Below are positions 23,455 through 31,176 of a stretch of DNA of 36,751 bases, in pieces. A program made the translations under genes and the position numbers. How positions within the stretch are numbered: position 1 is the stretch's first letter; each line of letters opens with the position of its first letter. The stretch covers positions 1-36,751 of the forward strand of contig FR893102.1 of NCBI GenBank assembly GCA_000433355.1. Reading direction: 5' to 3'. A model generated the notes under the pieces. It saw only the letters and a program-made list of their open reading frames with translations, made no database searches and was not told the origin of the DNA. Source of the DNA: Alistipes sp. CAG:435. GTDB lineage: Bacteria; Bacteroidota; Bacteroidia; Bacteroidales; UBA932.

Positions 23455-24940
23455 TTATTACTTCCCAGTGGCCGCCTTTATCCGGCCCGACGCGGCGAAT
23501 CAATCCTAAAGACCGCATCTGTTTTATTTGATATTTTATTCCGTCAATAGAAATACCACATATATCTGCCAGCTCTTTATTAGTCAAATCCGGAGACTTC
23601 TCAAGGGCAGCAAGGATAACTTCCCTAGTTTTCTGGGTAGTTTTCTGGGTAGTTTTCTGGGTAGTATCATCTTTTCTCAAATCACCTTCAAGTCCGTGTA
23701 AACTCAGCACCATCTCCACCCGGTCAGGGTCATAAATCTCACGAATCTGCGGCTTCGGCCAGTTGTTCTCTTTCCATCCCTTGGTGATGGTGTCAGCCCC
23801 ACTGCCGGCTCTTTCAACATATCCTATGAATGAAAACATCTTCTGAAGACCGAAATTGCGGCAGATGCTGGTACCTCCGGCAAAGAACTGTTCAACGGAA
23901 ATCAGCATAGTTCCCGGATTGACAAACACCAACTTGTCCGGATAACGTTCTATGACAATATTGTTCATCATTCCGTATCTGGCGTGAACCAGACAGTTGA
24001 TAATAGCTTCCCTGAGCGCTTTATGGGCAGGAGTATAATCCACTCTAACGATTCCATCTAACTTGAACGGAACAGGCAATGCCTGGCGGATCTTCAGATA
24101 GACACGGTTGTAGAACTGGAAGAGGTTTGGTTCCCAATATCCGTCTATGTACACACGGTCCGTCCATCTTATCTCAGGGTCATCACTCATCTTCTCGCGG
24201 TAGTCGACGTAATAATAAGGGATGGCATCATCCAATCCCTTTTGGGTACCGAACATCAGGACTCCTGCAAGGGTAAAGCCTTCTTTGCCACTGTCAGAGT
24301 CCTTGCCGTATGCTCCGATTTTCTTGAGAAAAGAAAGGTCGTCCAATTCAGACCACGGATGCTCCTGATTCTTAGCATCGAACAATCGCCTGTATTGCGA
24401 AACCGTATCCTGGTCAATCTCCTCACCAAGAATGAAACTCGGAAACACATAATTGTCTAAAGGATGGTCGGCAATCTGAGATTCTCCCATAATCCTGCGT
24501 ACAACATCATCACCCACTTTGTAATCTCCTTCGTGCCTGCGTCTGAACATATGTCCTCCGAATGGGTTGAGAGTGAGGTACACAGGCCTTTGTGTGTATT
24601 CAGCACGTGGGACTTTGACTACCAGAGCAAATCCATTCTCCACATTGGCTTGAAGCACATCACTTTCTGATATTATGCAGGTGCTGACTGTGTTTTTATT
24701 ATTGAGCCCGTCCCATAAAAGCTTCTTCAGTTTGGCAATCTGTTCTTCCGACAGCCCGTCAGGATAAAACTTGCCATTCTTTTCGGATATGCCAAGCACT
24801 ATTATTCCTCCATCCGTATTGGCGAATGCGGAATACGTCTCCCAAAAACTTCCGGGGAAACCACCTTTGGCACTTTTGAATTCGATCTCTGTTCCTTCTC
24901 CTTTCTTACAGAGAGTATGTATATATGAATTGACGTCCAT
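23450..24940 (-). CDS. AlbA_2/Schlafen-type ATP-binding protein with winged-helix tail
   Basis: The 496-residue protein has an AlbA_2 domain (about 12-125; TEIEFKSAKGGFPGSFWETYSAFANTDGGIIVLGISE) and a middle region with SFLKKIGAYG, then GFTLAGVLMFG. A GHKL-type ATP-binding part (about 310-400; KALREAIINCLVHARYGMMNNIVIERYPDKLVFVNPG, GYVERAGSGADTI) follows. A tandem TTQKTTQKTTQKT linker (12-bp DNA repeats) leads to a winged helix (about 440-496). Proteins of this type are frequent cargo of Bacteroidales islands; the AlbA_2/Schlafen core can bind or cleave nucleic acid in relatives, but the role of this branch is unproven. A TAACTTTG box lies at 24966-24973. It is the main cargo of the ssrA element, adjacent to and on the same strand as the integrase. 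Confidence 0.85.
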   Translation of the reverse strand: MDVNSYIHTLCKKGEGTEIEFKSAKGGFPGSFWETYSAFANTDGGIIVLGISEKNGKFYPDGLSEEQIAKLKKLLWDGLNNKNTVSTCIISESDVLQANVENGFALVVKVPRAEYTQRPVYLTLNPFGGHMFRRRHEGDYKVGDDVVRRIMGESQIADHPLDNYVFPSFILGEEIDQDTVSQYRRLFDAKNQEHPWSELDDLSFLKKIGAYGKDSDSGKEGFTLAGVLMFGTQKGLDDAIPYYYVDYREKMSDDPEIRWTDRVYIDGYWEPNLFQFYNRVYLKIRQALPVPFKLDGIVRVDYTPAHKALREAIINCLVHARYGMMNNIVIERYPDKLVFVNPGTMLISVEQFFAGGTSICRNFGLQKMFSFIGYVERAGSGADTITKGWKENNWPKPQIREIYDPDRVEMVLSLHGLEGDLRKDDTTQKTTQKTTQKTREVILAALEKSPDLTNKELADICGISIDGIKYQIKQMRSLGLIRRVGPDKGGHWEVIK

Positions 24941-25000
24941 AATTGCGACTGTTATTTGTTCCTCTCAAAGTTACAACCTAAACTCCAAAGCTGTTCCCAC

Positions 25001-26356
25001 TCAGTCCAGGAAATTCATCTTGGACATCTCGCTGGCCTTGATGCTGTCGACGATGTCGATGTAGGGCTTCATCGCCTTGTAGTCGGAGTGGCCGGTCCAT
25101 TTCATCACGATGTTGGGCGGGATGCCTCGGGAAAGAGCCTGGACGATGAATGTCTTGCGGCCGGTGTGGGAACCGACCAGCGCCCATTTCGGATGAACCT
25201 CATCAAGACGGACACTGCCTTTGTAGGTTGTGATGCGTATCGGCTCGTCCATTCCGGCCATCCTGCATAGTTGCTTGAGCTCGCGGTTCATCGCCTGGTT
25301 GGTGTACTGGGGAAGGACACGGTTGTTCTTCATCGGGATAGTCCTGTATTTCTCCAGGAGGCTGCGGGTTACGTCATTGATTTCGATCTGCACGCTGTCG
25401 GCGGTCTTGATGGTGGTTACTTCCAGATGGTCGGCTTTGACATCGGACCAGCACAGGGCCTGGGCATCCGAGAACCTGAGGCCGGAAAAGCAGCAGAAGA
25501 TGAAGATGTCCCGGATGGGTTCCCACTTCCTGACCGACGACAGGTCAAGGGCGATAAGCCGTTTCAGTTCTTCCGTTGTCAGGTATATGACCTTGGTCTG
25601 CGTTGTCTTGAGAGTCGGGTGGAAGCTGCGGAAGGCCATCTGGGTGTTGTATCCCTTCTCTGTTGCCCAGTTCAGGAACCATCGCAGGTAGCCCAGCTTC
25701 TTGAATATGGTCGAATTCCTCAGGCCGGTCACATCCTCCTTGTCATATTCATCCCTGTCTCCCTTCTTCTTCCTCGGGGTGTTCAGAGCCTTCTCTTCAC
25801 GCAGGTAGGTCACGAATGCAGTCAGGGTCTTCTCGTTCAGATCCGAAAACTTGAGGTTCTTGCGGAATTCCCGCAGATCCACCTTGAGGGAGCGCATCTT
25901 GCCGTAGGTGCCTTCCGACCAGGCGTTCATAGTCCCGCAGTCTTCCATGAACTCATCAAAGACAGACAGAAGACTCATAGGGCGGGCTGTCGGTGCTGTT
26001 GTGGGACGGGGCTTGGGCGTGATGAATCGGCTGATCTTTTCCTCGAACTTATCCTGCAGCATCTGCTCGTCGGGGTTGATGTCGTTCGCCTCGAAGTATT
26101 TGATGGTGTCCTTCATCTGGTCGCGCAGCATCCTCAGCCTGCTGTTCATCGAGGCTGCGGTTTCGCCGCGCAATCCGACATAGCCGTCCTTGACAAGTTC
26201 GGCCTTCTCATCCCAGGCATTGCGGTCAAGAAGCACGCATCCGGTCACGACATCGTGCCGGAATCCGTTGAACGAAATCCGGAGTCTGATCTGGTATTTT
26301 CCACCCTTCAAACCATAGGTTCGAATCTTGAAAGAAATGGTGTGTTTTATCTCCAT
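25001..26356 (-). CDS. Tyrosine recombinase / phage-type integrase
   Basis: The 451-residue protein has an N-terminal arm-binding domain (about 1-110), a SAM-like core-binding domain (about 128-245; LLSVFDEFMEDCGTMNAWSEGTYGKMRSL) and a catalytic domain. The tyrosine-recombinase residues are visible: Arg294 in FSGLRFSDA, His397 and Arg400 in SHTGRKT, His423 in TGHSD and the nucleophile Tyr432 in KPYID. It is typical of Bacteroidetes integrases of small integrated islands. It lies 130 bp from the attR copy of the ssrA 3' end and reads inward. It is very likely the enzyme that inserted this element at ssrA. Confidence 0.93.
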   Translation of the reverse strand: MEIKHTISFKIRTYGLKGGKYQIRLRISFNGFRHDVVTGCVLLDRNAWDEKAELVKDGYVGLRGETAASMNSRLRMLRDQMKDTIKYFEANDINPDEQMLQDKFEEKISRFITPKPRPTTAPTARPMSLLSVFDEFMEDCGTMNAWSEGTYGKMRSLKVDLREFRKNLKFSDLNEKTLTAFVTYLREEKALNTPRKKKGDRDEYDKEDVTGLRNSTIFKKLGYLRWFLNWATEKGYNTQMAFRSFHPTLKTTQTKVIYLTTEELKRLIALDLSSVRKWEPIRDIFIFCCFSGLRFSDAQALCWSDVKADHLEVTTIKTADSVQIEINDVTRSLLEKYRTIPMKNNRVLPQYTNQAMNRELKQLCRMAGMDEPIRITTYKGSVRLDEVHPKWALVGSHTGRKTFIVQALSRGIPPNIVMKWTGHSDYKAMKPYIDIVDSIKASEMSKMNFLD

Positions 26357-26360
26357 AAAA

Positions 26361-26404
26361 AATGGGGTACGGTAAAATCGTACCCCAAAAATACCCCATT
26401 TTTA
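26361..26404. repeat. Right arm-type repeats and inverted repeat at the integrase start
   Basis: TACCCC occurs in three copies (minus strand at 26361-26369, plus strand at 26381 and 26392). GGGGTACG and CGTACCCC form an 8-bp inverted repeat across a 7-nt spacer. The segment lies between the integrase start (26356) and attR. It matches the TACCCCATTTT repeats at the left end and may also serve as an operator for the integrase gene. Confidence 0.5.
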
Positions 26405-26487
26405 TGTAATTTCAAATACTTTTGTATGGAAATGTATACTGAGTAACAATGCATTACAAATATGTCTGGAGGGGTTTGGAGGAAATG

Positions 26488-26508
26488 TTCGAGTTCGCCC
26501 ATCTCCAC
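26488..26508 (+). repeat. attR: partial copy of the ssrA 3' end
   Basis: TTCGAGTTCGCCCATCTCCAC differs from 22970-22990 at two positions. It is followed by AT-rich sequence with a TTAATTG/CAATTAA hairpin (26513-26530), the former downstream flank of ssrA. Confidence 0.8.
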
Positions 26509-26573
26509 AATATTAATTGATTACAATTAATTAAGCCAATTAAACGGCTCACCTGCAAACTTCCGTGTGAGTC

Positions 26574-27485
26574 CTATCCGAAGATTGTGCATAGCCTGAA
26601 CATGAAGAATGGCAGGTCAGACACTCCTCTGAGCTGAGCCCGGAAGCCTTTTATTTTTGAGTTGAAGGATTCCGCTCCCGCATTGGTGGAGTGGTCGATG
26701 AAGTAGTTCAGGATTTCATCCTCCCGTGATCTCACCGCATCCCTTGCCGCCTTCATTTCACGGAGGGAGCATTTGCTCACATCCTTATACCATTCCCTGA
26801 ACTTGACTTTTGCCGTTTCCCTATCCAAAGTGGGACTCCGGAAGACGGCTCTGAGTCGGTTCGTGATGTCGTAAGCCTCTTTGAGTTTAGGATAGAGTTG
26901 AAACAGGGTGTTCATTCGTGCGTTCTGCCGTTCGCTCCATTTGTCTGGTGTTTGGGTGAGGGCATATCTGCCTCTTTTGAGAAGTTAGTTGCGCGTGTCG
27001 CCATTGCTCAGTACGGGCGGTCTGAACCTCTCGTTCTTCCGCAATGGCTTGCGGCCACGAGTCTTGCCCTTGTAGTTCTTCGGGTGCTTCTTGCGGTAAC
27101 ATCTGCGTCGTGCGGCATATCGCTTGAGACGTCTGCGGTGTTCGAGTTCAAGCCGGCGTTGTTCCGCCTGCGCCTCGCGTCTGTAACGGAGACGTATCTC
27201 TTCCACGCCGTCAATGCAGCGCTTCATGATGTGGAAGCAGTCCAATGTCAGAATCGCATTGGGGAAGGCCGTATGCACAATGACCGCCATAGTGTCGGAA
27301 AGATCGGCTGTCACCTCCTTAACCCTCAATCGCTCTTTCTCGGGTATTTGGAGCAGGATTGTCAGCACATCCTCCGCCTTTGTGCCTCGCACGGCTGCTA
27401 TCAGCGAGCCCTGACGGCAATGGCCGTCCTTGCTCGTCAGGAACGTGAACAGGTCGTCCTAGAGTGAGGTCTCGTCGATGCCGAT
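26574..27485 (-). pseudogene. Decayed ISL3/ISAon1-type transposase
   Basis: One minus-strand frame runs through the whole stretch and is broken by two in-frame stops. Before the first stop it reads GIDETSL. It continues as DDLFTFLTSKDGHCRQGSLI, RGTKAEDVLTILLQIPEKERLRVKEVTADLSDTM, ILTLDCFHIMKRCID, a long basic region and GDTRN. After the second stop it reads LLKRGRYALTQTPDKWSERQ to FKSPT-like and the C-terminal DHSTNAGAESFNSKIKGFRAQLRGVSDLPFFMFRLCTIFG. DETSL, the second Asp in LDCFHIMK and the Glu in AGAESFNSKIKG match the DDE core of DDE_Tnp_ISL3. The second stop (TAA near 26984) may come from a single CAA-to-TAA change and the first (TAG near 27461) is also a point change. The N-terminal part of the transposase is missing. 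Confidence 0.8.
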
Positions 27486-27728
27486 GCACGGAAGTTTCCG
27501 ACCATCAGCAACGATGTGCGTCCCTTTGTCCAGACGAATCCAGAACTTAGGAATATACACGGCGCTGAAATGCAGCACGGTGGTCGAGTCAGTAAGCTCT
27601 ATCCTATTGACGTCCAGCGTCTCCGTGGTATAGAAATCCACCGCCGGATATTCAACGACATTAGTTTCACGCTTACATCCTGCTGCAATACTCACCAGCA
27701 AAAGCGACAGCCCGATTATTCTTTTCAT
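27486..27728 (-). pseudogene. 5' fragment of a lipoprotein gene cut at the IS remnant
   Basis: The ORF starts with ATG at 27728 and encodes a lipoprotein signal MKRIIGLSLLLVSIAAGC (lipobox Cys18), then EYPAVDFYTTETLDVNRIELTDSTTVLHFSAVYIPKFWIRLDKGTHIVADGRKLPC. This resembles the N-terminal domain of Bacteroidetes outer-envelope lipoproteins that often precede a thioredoxin-like (TlpA) domain. The frame runs into the transposase motif IDETSL and stops at 27459, so the protein is truncated to about 80 own residues. The second half of the original gene is not found in the window. Confidence 0.6.
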
Positions 27729-27932
27729 CTCGAAACTTTAATTTGCGGGTTCAATTTAAGGATTACATTTCAGATTGGCAATATCCGATAACGGAATATT
27801 CACTACCTTTACGGTAAATTTCGGAATCAGCATACCCACGCTATTTCAAGAGTCACATTCCTCAAAGCGGCACTGCCGCCCAGTGTGCGAGATTCCGGTT
27901 TCGATGCACATAGCATAAAAAAATAAAGAAGT

Positions 27933-28555
27933 ATGAAAGAAGTGAATCCAAAGAGACTACCAGAGCCTACGCATTTGAGTTCTGGATGAGGGCTCCGATG
28001 CCGATGGTGACGTTTTTCAAGACAATCGATGTCTCACGACTGACAAGAATCAGCAGAAGGACAGGACTGAAATTCAATATGTTGATGTGCTACTGCATCG
28101 GCAGGGCGGCAAGCGGAGTGAAGGAATTTTACATGCTGCCGGTCGGAGAAAAGCTGATTGAATATGACAGTCTGGCGGTGAACACCATTGTCGCGAACAA
28201 AAACGGAGAGGTCAGCTCGTGCGATGTGCCTTTCAGTGACGACATGCGCACCTTCAACGACAATTATCTGAAACTCACCAGGCAAGTGGCCGAAAGCTGC
28301 GAAAATCACGACCTGACGGACAGTATGGTCATCGGAACGTCAGCGTTGGCAAAGTATGAGATCGATGGAGCCGTCGGAATGTACAGCGGCATATTCAACA
28401 ACCCGTTCCTCATCTGGGGAAAGTACAGAAGCCACTGGTTCAGAAAGACTCTGACCGTCTCGTTCCAGTTCCACCACACCCAAATGGACGGAGCGCACGC
28501 GGCCATATTCTTAAATAGGTTGCAGGAGGTCATTTATCGCCTGAAAATAAAATGA
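27933..28555 (+). pseudogene. Chloramphenicol acetyltransferase-like gene with N-terminal frameshift
   Basis: ATG 27933 begins MKEVNPK, but that frame stops after 19 codons. The next frame reads TTRAYAFEFWMRAPMPMVTFFKTIDVSRL and continues open to 28555, so a 1-nt loss near 27952 (CCAAAGAGACT) explains the break. The main frame has the CAT trimer fold segments and the catalytic motif FQFHHTQMDGAHAA, where the second His of HHxxxDG is the general base. The restored length of about 207 fits the family (about 210-220). An in-frame ATG at 27986 could still give a 189-residue product missing the first strand. Substrate (chloramphenicol or another acceptor) cannot be told from sequence. It is near an IS remnant. 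Confidence 0.75.
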
Positions 28556-28583
28556 ATCTATATAGAGGCAGACTAGCTTTTGC

Positions 28584-28808
28584 CTTATAGTACTGATATT
28601 CAAACAATTACAAACCATTGACATTCCTGTGCTATAATTTGTATGTAAAGGACTTAATCTCCATTGTGGTCATACACTACTAAGACAAAAGGTGGCGGAG
28701 GAGCTCGGGGGGTATGCATTGGGTGAAAAAAGCCACTTTTTTCACCCAATGATAATCCGTAATGACTTTTCGGGGGTCAAACGCGCCTTTTTTCACCCGG
28801 AATAATAA
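28584..28808 (+). repeat. Repeat block B, copy 1 (non-coding, structured)
   Basis: This block is a diverged direct copy of 36526-36746. Shared blocks in order are CTTATA-ACTGATATT-AAACAATT, TTGATATTCCTG-like, GTATGTAAAGGAC-TAATCTCCAT, GGTGTGGCGGA-like, TATGCAT-GGGTGAAAAA, and TTTTTTCACCCGGAATAATA. It contains a perfect 14-bp hairpin: ATTGGGTGAAAAAA (28718-28731) with TTTTTTCACCCAAT (28737-28750). A second CGGGGGT...CACCCGG stem precedes AATAATA. No ORF is conserved between copies. It is followed by the pseudoknot-like segment and block A copy 2. Confidence 0.8.
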
Positions 28809-28809
28809 C

Positions 28810-28894
28810 CCTTCGCGTCTAAACCAACTTTGCCACACGCGAAGGTTGGTGAACGTGAATCAAAAATATTAGGCCATTTTATACACGTGTATAA
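28810..28894 (+). other. Possible H-type pseudoknot and 16-bp palindrome between blocks B and A
   Basis: CCTTCGCG (28810-28817) pairs with CGCGAAGG (28838-28845), and ACCAA (28823-28827) in its loop pairs with TTGGT (28846-28850) just outside, the geometry of an H-type pseudoknot. TTATACACGTGTATAA (28879-28894) is a perfect palindrome. I see no gene in this stretch. Confidence 0.45.
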
Positions 28895-28953
28895 GCCTTT
28901 CGCCGTACGTTTTTGTCCCACGAGATCCAGCTCTTCCTGGTGCGATAAACCAA

Positions 28954-29284
28954 GCGCACCTGAGGGTTATGGGCATATTGTGGAATAGTCAGTGGAACCT
29001 CAGAACCGCACTATATTAGGTCTGGCTATTATATGTCATTAATAAACACAGTTATCTGCTGCTCGCAACCGTCCAGACGTTGGTACGATATGAAGAACGA
29101 TAGTCAACAGGTATATAATTTCTATTATATGTTCCTATGAGAGATGAAGTGTATTGTCAGTTAAATGAACTAATAATGCACCTTCACAGGCATCTATTTG
29201 TGTAAACCACGCTTTTAGGGGGATAATGATCTCTTCACGAGCGTCTTTCAGTCATATTCCCGCTTTTAGAGAATGTGGGGTAAA
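28954..29284 (+). repeat. Repeat block A, copy 2 (non-coding, structured)
   Basis: This is the diverged direct copy of 103-410, with insertions of a few bases. The ACGCTT...GAGCGT stem keeps pairing where copy 1 has ACGCTT...AAGCGT. ACCTG...CAGGT is also kept. The block ends about 135 bp before the first Wadjet gene. Together with block B it fills the 860-bp gene-free gap between the CAT-like gene and jetA. Confidence 0.75.
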
Positions 29285-29391
29285 TTTTAAGGCAATTATA
29301 AGAGACTCGCCGCCAACTAGGCAATATGTTAAAAATTAATAAATTACAACATTTTGTCATCAACTCGTATATAATTGCCTGGTTTTTTCAT

Positions 29392-29399
29392 TATATTTG
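29392..29399 (+). promoter_or_regulatory. -7 box of the Wadjet operon
   Basis: TATATTTG matches TAnnTTTG and lies 21 bp before the jetA ATG. The nearest upstream TTG (29375-29377) is only 14 bp away, so the -33 element is not convincing. Confidence 0.4.
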
Positions 29400-29419
29400 A
29401 AGAACGATGATTACTGGTA

Positions 29420-30616
29420 ATGAGTACTTTTCATAACATAGATGAACTGACACGTTGTCTTGACAGGGAGAAAAAACTGCTGAATGAATTATTCGCCAAG
29501 CGTAACGCACTTTCTTTCAGATATGATTACGCCTTGGAGTTAACCGACTACAAGGAAGAGCGTATTAAATATCTGATCGAGAATGAGGTTATCCGTGAAA
29601 GCGGAGACTTTCTGGAGATGGAGGACATCTATGTACAATTCTTCGAAGAGGTTCTTCAAATCAATGAAGAGATTAATGTCTCAAGCGTTCAGGACTACAT
29701 CACCCACCTCAAGGAAAACATCGGATATTGGATGAGTTCTGGAAGCGAAAAGGATAAGTATAAATATTCCAATGAGGTCAGAAGAGCGTTGAAAAGAATC
29801 GCTCTGGCGACAGAGAAGAACGTCATCGATGTAAAAAGGAATATTGACAGAACGTACAAGAATGAACCTGACTACAAAATCAAAAAGAAGAAGCTTGAGA
29901 ATCTGGATGACAAACGTAAAGGAATATCCTCGCTGATTGACAGTGCCGAGCGGGTCATAGATGAGGAAAACGCTTTCTTTACAGTCGCTCTGGACAACCA
30001 GATGAGAAGCGTTGTCAATGATGCGCGTCTCCAGATGAAAGACTCTTACCATAATCTGATTGAGATTGAGAGGCAGATCATCACTTACCTGAATTTGATC
30101 GAATACCAGAATAAGCTTCTGGAGAAAGCCCGTCGCCTCAGGTACCTTAAGGACCAACTCATTCTTGAGGACGTGACAAACATCCGGCAGATAGCATCCG
30201 AAATGAATCCTGTGATATTCGAGCCAGAAATAAGGACCTTGAACCGCAGGCTCTCTCTGGAGAGGATGCAAAATGACGACGATGTTCAAGAAGTCATACT
30301 GAAGGTTGTAAAAGAGATTGGGAACAGGCATTCCACTCGTGGGAGAATGGCTGGCGACATCCCTGAATCATACTTGATGGACGAGCCAAGAATCAATGAT
30401 TCCTTTAATCTTAAAGGAATATTCAATGCCTTCGCCGCTACGGGACACAACTTGTTCAAGTTCGTTTGGAATTATGAATATCATACACCGGTTTCTGACG
30501 ACACAAGAATAATACTATTCTGTCAGATCGCTTCAATATTCTCAGACAGCCTCAACTTCACCGATGAATATGAAAGATCCGGAGGCATTGAATATCCAAT
30601 CGTTAATGTTAGGTAA
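29420..30616 (+). CDS. jetA: Wadjet anti-plasmid system subunit JetA (kleisin-like)
   Basis: The 398-residue, charged, largely helical protein is first in a four-gene operon with the size order of Wadjet JetABCD. Its early helix-turn-helix-like region (about 20-70, AKRNALSFRYDYALELTDYKEERIKYLIENE) and its long coiled segments (about 120-270) suit the MukF/kleisin-type subunit that bridges the SMC heads. I assign JetA from operon position and general features, not from a strong motif. The gene ends 8 bp before jetB, so the pair is cotranscribed. Base composition is clearly more AT-rich than in the left half of the window, consistent with acquisition as a defence module. The Wadjet subtype is not determined. 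Confidence 0.75.
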   Translation: MSTFHNIDELTRCLDREKKLLNELFAKRNALSFRYDYALELTDYKEERIKYLIENEVIRESGDFLEMEDIYVQFFEEVLQINEEINVSSVQDYITHLKENIGYWMSSGSEKDKYKYSNEVRRALKRIALATEKNVIDVKRNIDRTYKNEPDYKIKKKKLENLDDKRKGISSLIDSAERVIDEENAFFTVALDNQMRSVVNDARLQMKDSYHNLIEIERQIITYLNLIEYQNKLLEKARRLRYLKDQLILEDVTNIRQIASEMNPVIFEPEIRTLNRRLSLERMQNDDDVQEVILKVVKEIGNRHSTRGRMAGDIPESYLMDEPRINDSFNLKGIFNAFAATGHNLFKFVWNYEYHTPVSDDTRIILFCQIASIFSDSLNFTDEYERSGGIEYPIVNVR

Positions 30617-30624
30617 CAGAAAAG

Positions 30625-31176
30625 ATGAGATACACCACAGAAATATTCGAGACTCTCTCAAAAGGGAAATTCATCTCAGCCAACAGTCTGGACAAGACCC
30701 AGCAGCATTGGTTCGATGATATTGAAGACAACTTTCAGGAATACTACGACTTCTTCATCCAGATTGGATATTCGCTTGAAGGAGGAAACGGATACTGGTT
30801 TTTCACCAGACCTATGTCCAAGGTGGATCTTGAATCCAAGATAAAGTCATTGATGAAATGGATTGACAACCTCTCGTTTCTAAAGTCATTCAATTCCCTG
30901 TTTGGTTCTGGGTTCACATTCACGAAAGCCGACATCCTCGTCCAATTTTCGTGTAATGTGGAACTGAAGAATCTGATTTCCAAAATGTTTTCAGGGAAGA
31001 GCAGCAATGAGGACAAGATAGACGCTCTCATCAACGACCTTATGCGCGAAGGATTCATTGAAATCGAGAATGAGATCGAGGGGCGCTACAAAGTGCTGAA
31101 TTCATTCGGCTATATTGAGGAAATAGTTCAAAAGATTGACATAACGGAGGAGGCTGACAATGAGGAATCTAAGTAA
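30625..31176 (+). CDS. jetB: Wadjet subunit JetB (MukE-like winged-helix protein)
   Basis: The 183-residue protein corresponds in size and position to JetB/MksE, the winged-helix dimer that binds the kleisin and DNA in MukBEF-like complexes. Visible are an N-terminal helical part (FETLSKGKFISANSLDKTQQHWFDDIEDNFQEYYDFF), a beta-wing GYSLEGGNGYWFFTRP, and a second helix-wing pair near the end (DLMREGFIEIENEIEGRYKVLNSFGYIEEIVQKI). The acidic tail ends EEADNEESK. Its last 17 nt overlap the start of jetC, which suggests translational coupling and a fixed stoichiometry. Confidence 0.78.
   Translation: MRYTTEIFETLSKGKFISANSLDKTQQHWFDDIEDNFQEYYDFFIQIGYSLEGGNGYWFFTRPMSKVDLESKIKSLMKWIDNLSFLKSFNSLFGSGFTFTKADILVQFSCNVELKNLISKMFSGKSSNEDKIDALINDLMREGFIEIENEIEGRYKVLNSFGYIEEIVQKIDITEEADNEESK

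Larger units (their letters stand above)
22970..26508. mobile_element. 3.5-kb integrative element in ssrA
   Basis: The element is bounded by the direct repeats 22970-22990 and 26488-26508. It carries a tyrosine recombinase at one end (25001-26356), an AlbA/Schlafen ATP-binding protein, and a tail remnant of a second such protein. Just inside both ends are copies of TACCCCA (23035-23057 and 26361-26404), likely integrase arm sites. No replication, mobilisation or excisionase gene is present, so it is a minimal or decayed integrated island. The order recombinase next to attR is typical. Confidence 0.75.

Noticed and set aside
28584..29284. CRISPR array or retron
   Set aside because: There are no regularly spaced identical repeats with unique spacers, no cas gene and no reverse transcriptase gene in the window.
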